The notes beneath the pieces were generated by a model. That model made no database searches and was not told where the DNA came from. It saw only the letters and a program-made list of their open reading frames with translations. From Acidobacterium sp. (lineage in GTDB: Bacteria > Acidobacteriota > Vicinamibacteria > Vicinamibacterales > UBA2999), in the NCBI GenBank assembly GCA_002737365.1, contig NSIL01000026.1, positions 1-36,345 on the forward strand: 36,345 nucleotides of DNA, given 5' to 3'. Positions within the stretch are counted from its first letter, which is position 1. Each line of letters begins with the position of its first letter. Shown in pieces: positions 35,827-36,345 of the stretch. Position numbers and translations under genes: made by a program.

Positions 35827-36345
35827 TCAGTGGGTCATCGCGTACAGCAGGATGTCGATGCCCATGGCGTAGGCGTCTGGTGAGAAGCGAAAGAAGTACT
35901 CGCTGTCTTCGCCTTCGCGCTCCCAGGCATCGGGCATGTCAGTGTTGTGCACCATCACCACCAAGAGCCGGCCATGGGCATCGGCGATGCCGCGCGCGCT
36001 CGGCGGAGAGGCATCCTCATTCCACCGCTCGATGGTGCCGCCGTCGCTGCGCCGCCAGGTGTTAATCGATGCCATCTGCGGTAGCTTGGAGACCGGGAAC
36101 ATCGTCCGCCAGATCGCATGGTCGGGCGGCGCCAGGTCGACGATGGGGAATTGCCCTGGCGGCAGGGCGCGGCCGATCTGCTCGTCGAACTGGTCGCGGG
36201 CCCAGCTGCCGTGGTAATCGCTGGCCAGCAGGAACCCGCCCTTCAGCAGGTAGTCGCGCAGGCGCTCCACCTCCGCGTCGCTGAAGCGCGCCGTGCCGGC
36301 ATCCTCCATGAACGTGAACGGGCACTGAAACAGCGCTTGGTCAGT
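35827..36345 (-). CDS. DUF4159 protein, C-terminal part
   Basis: The last 172 residues of a DUF4159-domain protein; the N-terminal part lies beyond the right edge. The frame enters the window as TDQALFQCPFTFMEDAG. It continues with LRDYLLKGGFLLASDYHG, ALPPGQFPIVDLAPPDHAIW and VMVHNTDMPDAWEREGED, ending with YAMGIDILLYAMTH. This is the usual glutamine-amidotransferase-like DUF4159 fold, often secreted and of unknown role, commonly found near MoxR/VWA genes in other genomes. An internal ATG at 36309 is not the real start. Confidence 0.85.
   Translation of the reverse strand, partial: TDQALFQCPFTFMEDAGTARFSDAEVERLRDYLLKGGFLLASDYHGSWARDQFDEQIGRALPPGQFPIVDLAPPDHAIWRTMFPVSKLPQMASINTWRRSDGGTIERWNEDASPPSARGIADAHGRLLVVMVHNTDMPDAWEREGEDSEYFFRFSPDAYAMGIDILLYAMTH

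Overview
The window is GC-rich bacterial DNA with a style typical of Acidobacteriota, most likely near Vicinamibacteria. This is an inference from gene content: two very large Oar-type TonB-dependent receptors with an N-terminal carboxypeptidase-regulatory-like domain, a 875-residue PIG-L deacetylase, several DinB proteins, a DUF4159 protein, and a CehA-like hydrolase with a beta-propeller. No rRNA, tRNA or CRISPR array was seen.

Layout: 1-2.6 kb holds a serine-recombinase tail (pseudogene), a secreted fumarylacetoacetate-hydrolase-family protein with a strong terminator, and a chimeric gene remnant (aminotransferase head joined to a selenoprotein-W-like tail). A pentameric ligand-gated ion channel (pLGIC) lies at 2.6-3.65 kb. 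From 8.24 down to 3.9 kb on the minus strand is a compact four-gene operon joined by ATGA overlaps: MoxR-type AAA+ ATPase, a small unknown protein, a metallopeptidase-like/VWA protein, and a divergent S-adenosylmethionine synthetase. It has its own AT-rich promoter. From 8.7 to 14.7 kb a TonB receptor is followed closely by the PIG-L deacetylase. From 19.1 down to 15.0 kb is a second tightly packed minus-strand operon: DinB protein, PfkB sugar kinase, GH4 glycosidase, APC permease. It probably serves uptake and breakdown of a small glycoside or related compound. After two broken genes comes the second TonB receptor (19.9-22.8 kb), a DUF1624-type membrane protein, and the CehA-like hydrolase. 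26.9-28.2 kb is a decayed IS701-like element, followed by a flavin monooxygenase and a ParA/antiporter chimera.

The right end carries the most unusual single gene: a 690-residue protein with a Cache sensor domain followed by a full pLGIC core. Its stop codon region overlaps the start of a LivK-like periplasmic binding protein. No ABC permease or ATPase gene is present, so the binding protein is more likely to serve the channel than a transporter. Past it are an M20 hydrolase pseudogene running tail-to-tail into a clipped XRE-cupin regulator, a DinB gene, a 20-bp hairpin and the end of a DUF4159 gene.

Two themes stand out. One is a pair of candidate signalling systems: the Cache-pLGIC/binding-protein unit and the MoxR/VWA/SAM-synthetase-like operon. 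The other is repeated gene-to-gene junctions (aminotransferase/SelW, ParA/antiporter, M20/XRE, membrane protein/TPR), which point to deletional decay or to assembly joins. Only the sequence was read; family assignments come from motif recognition, not from searches.
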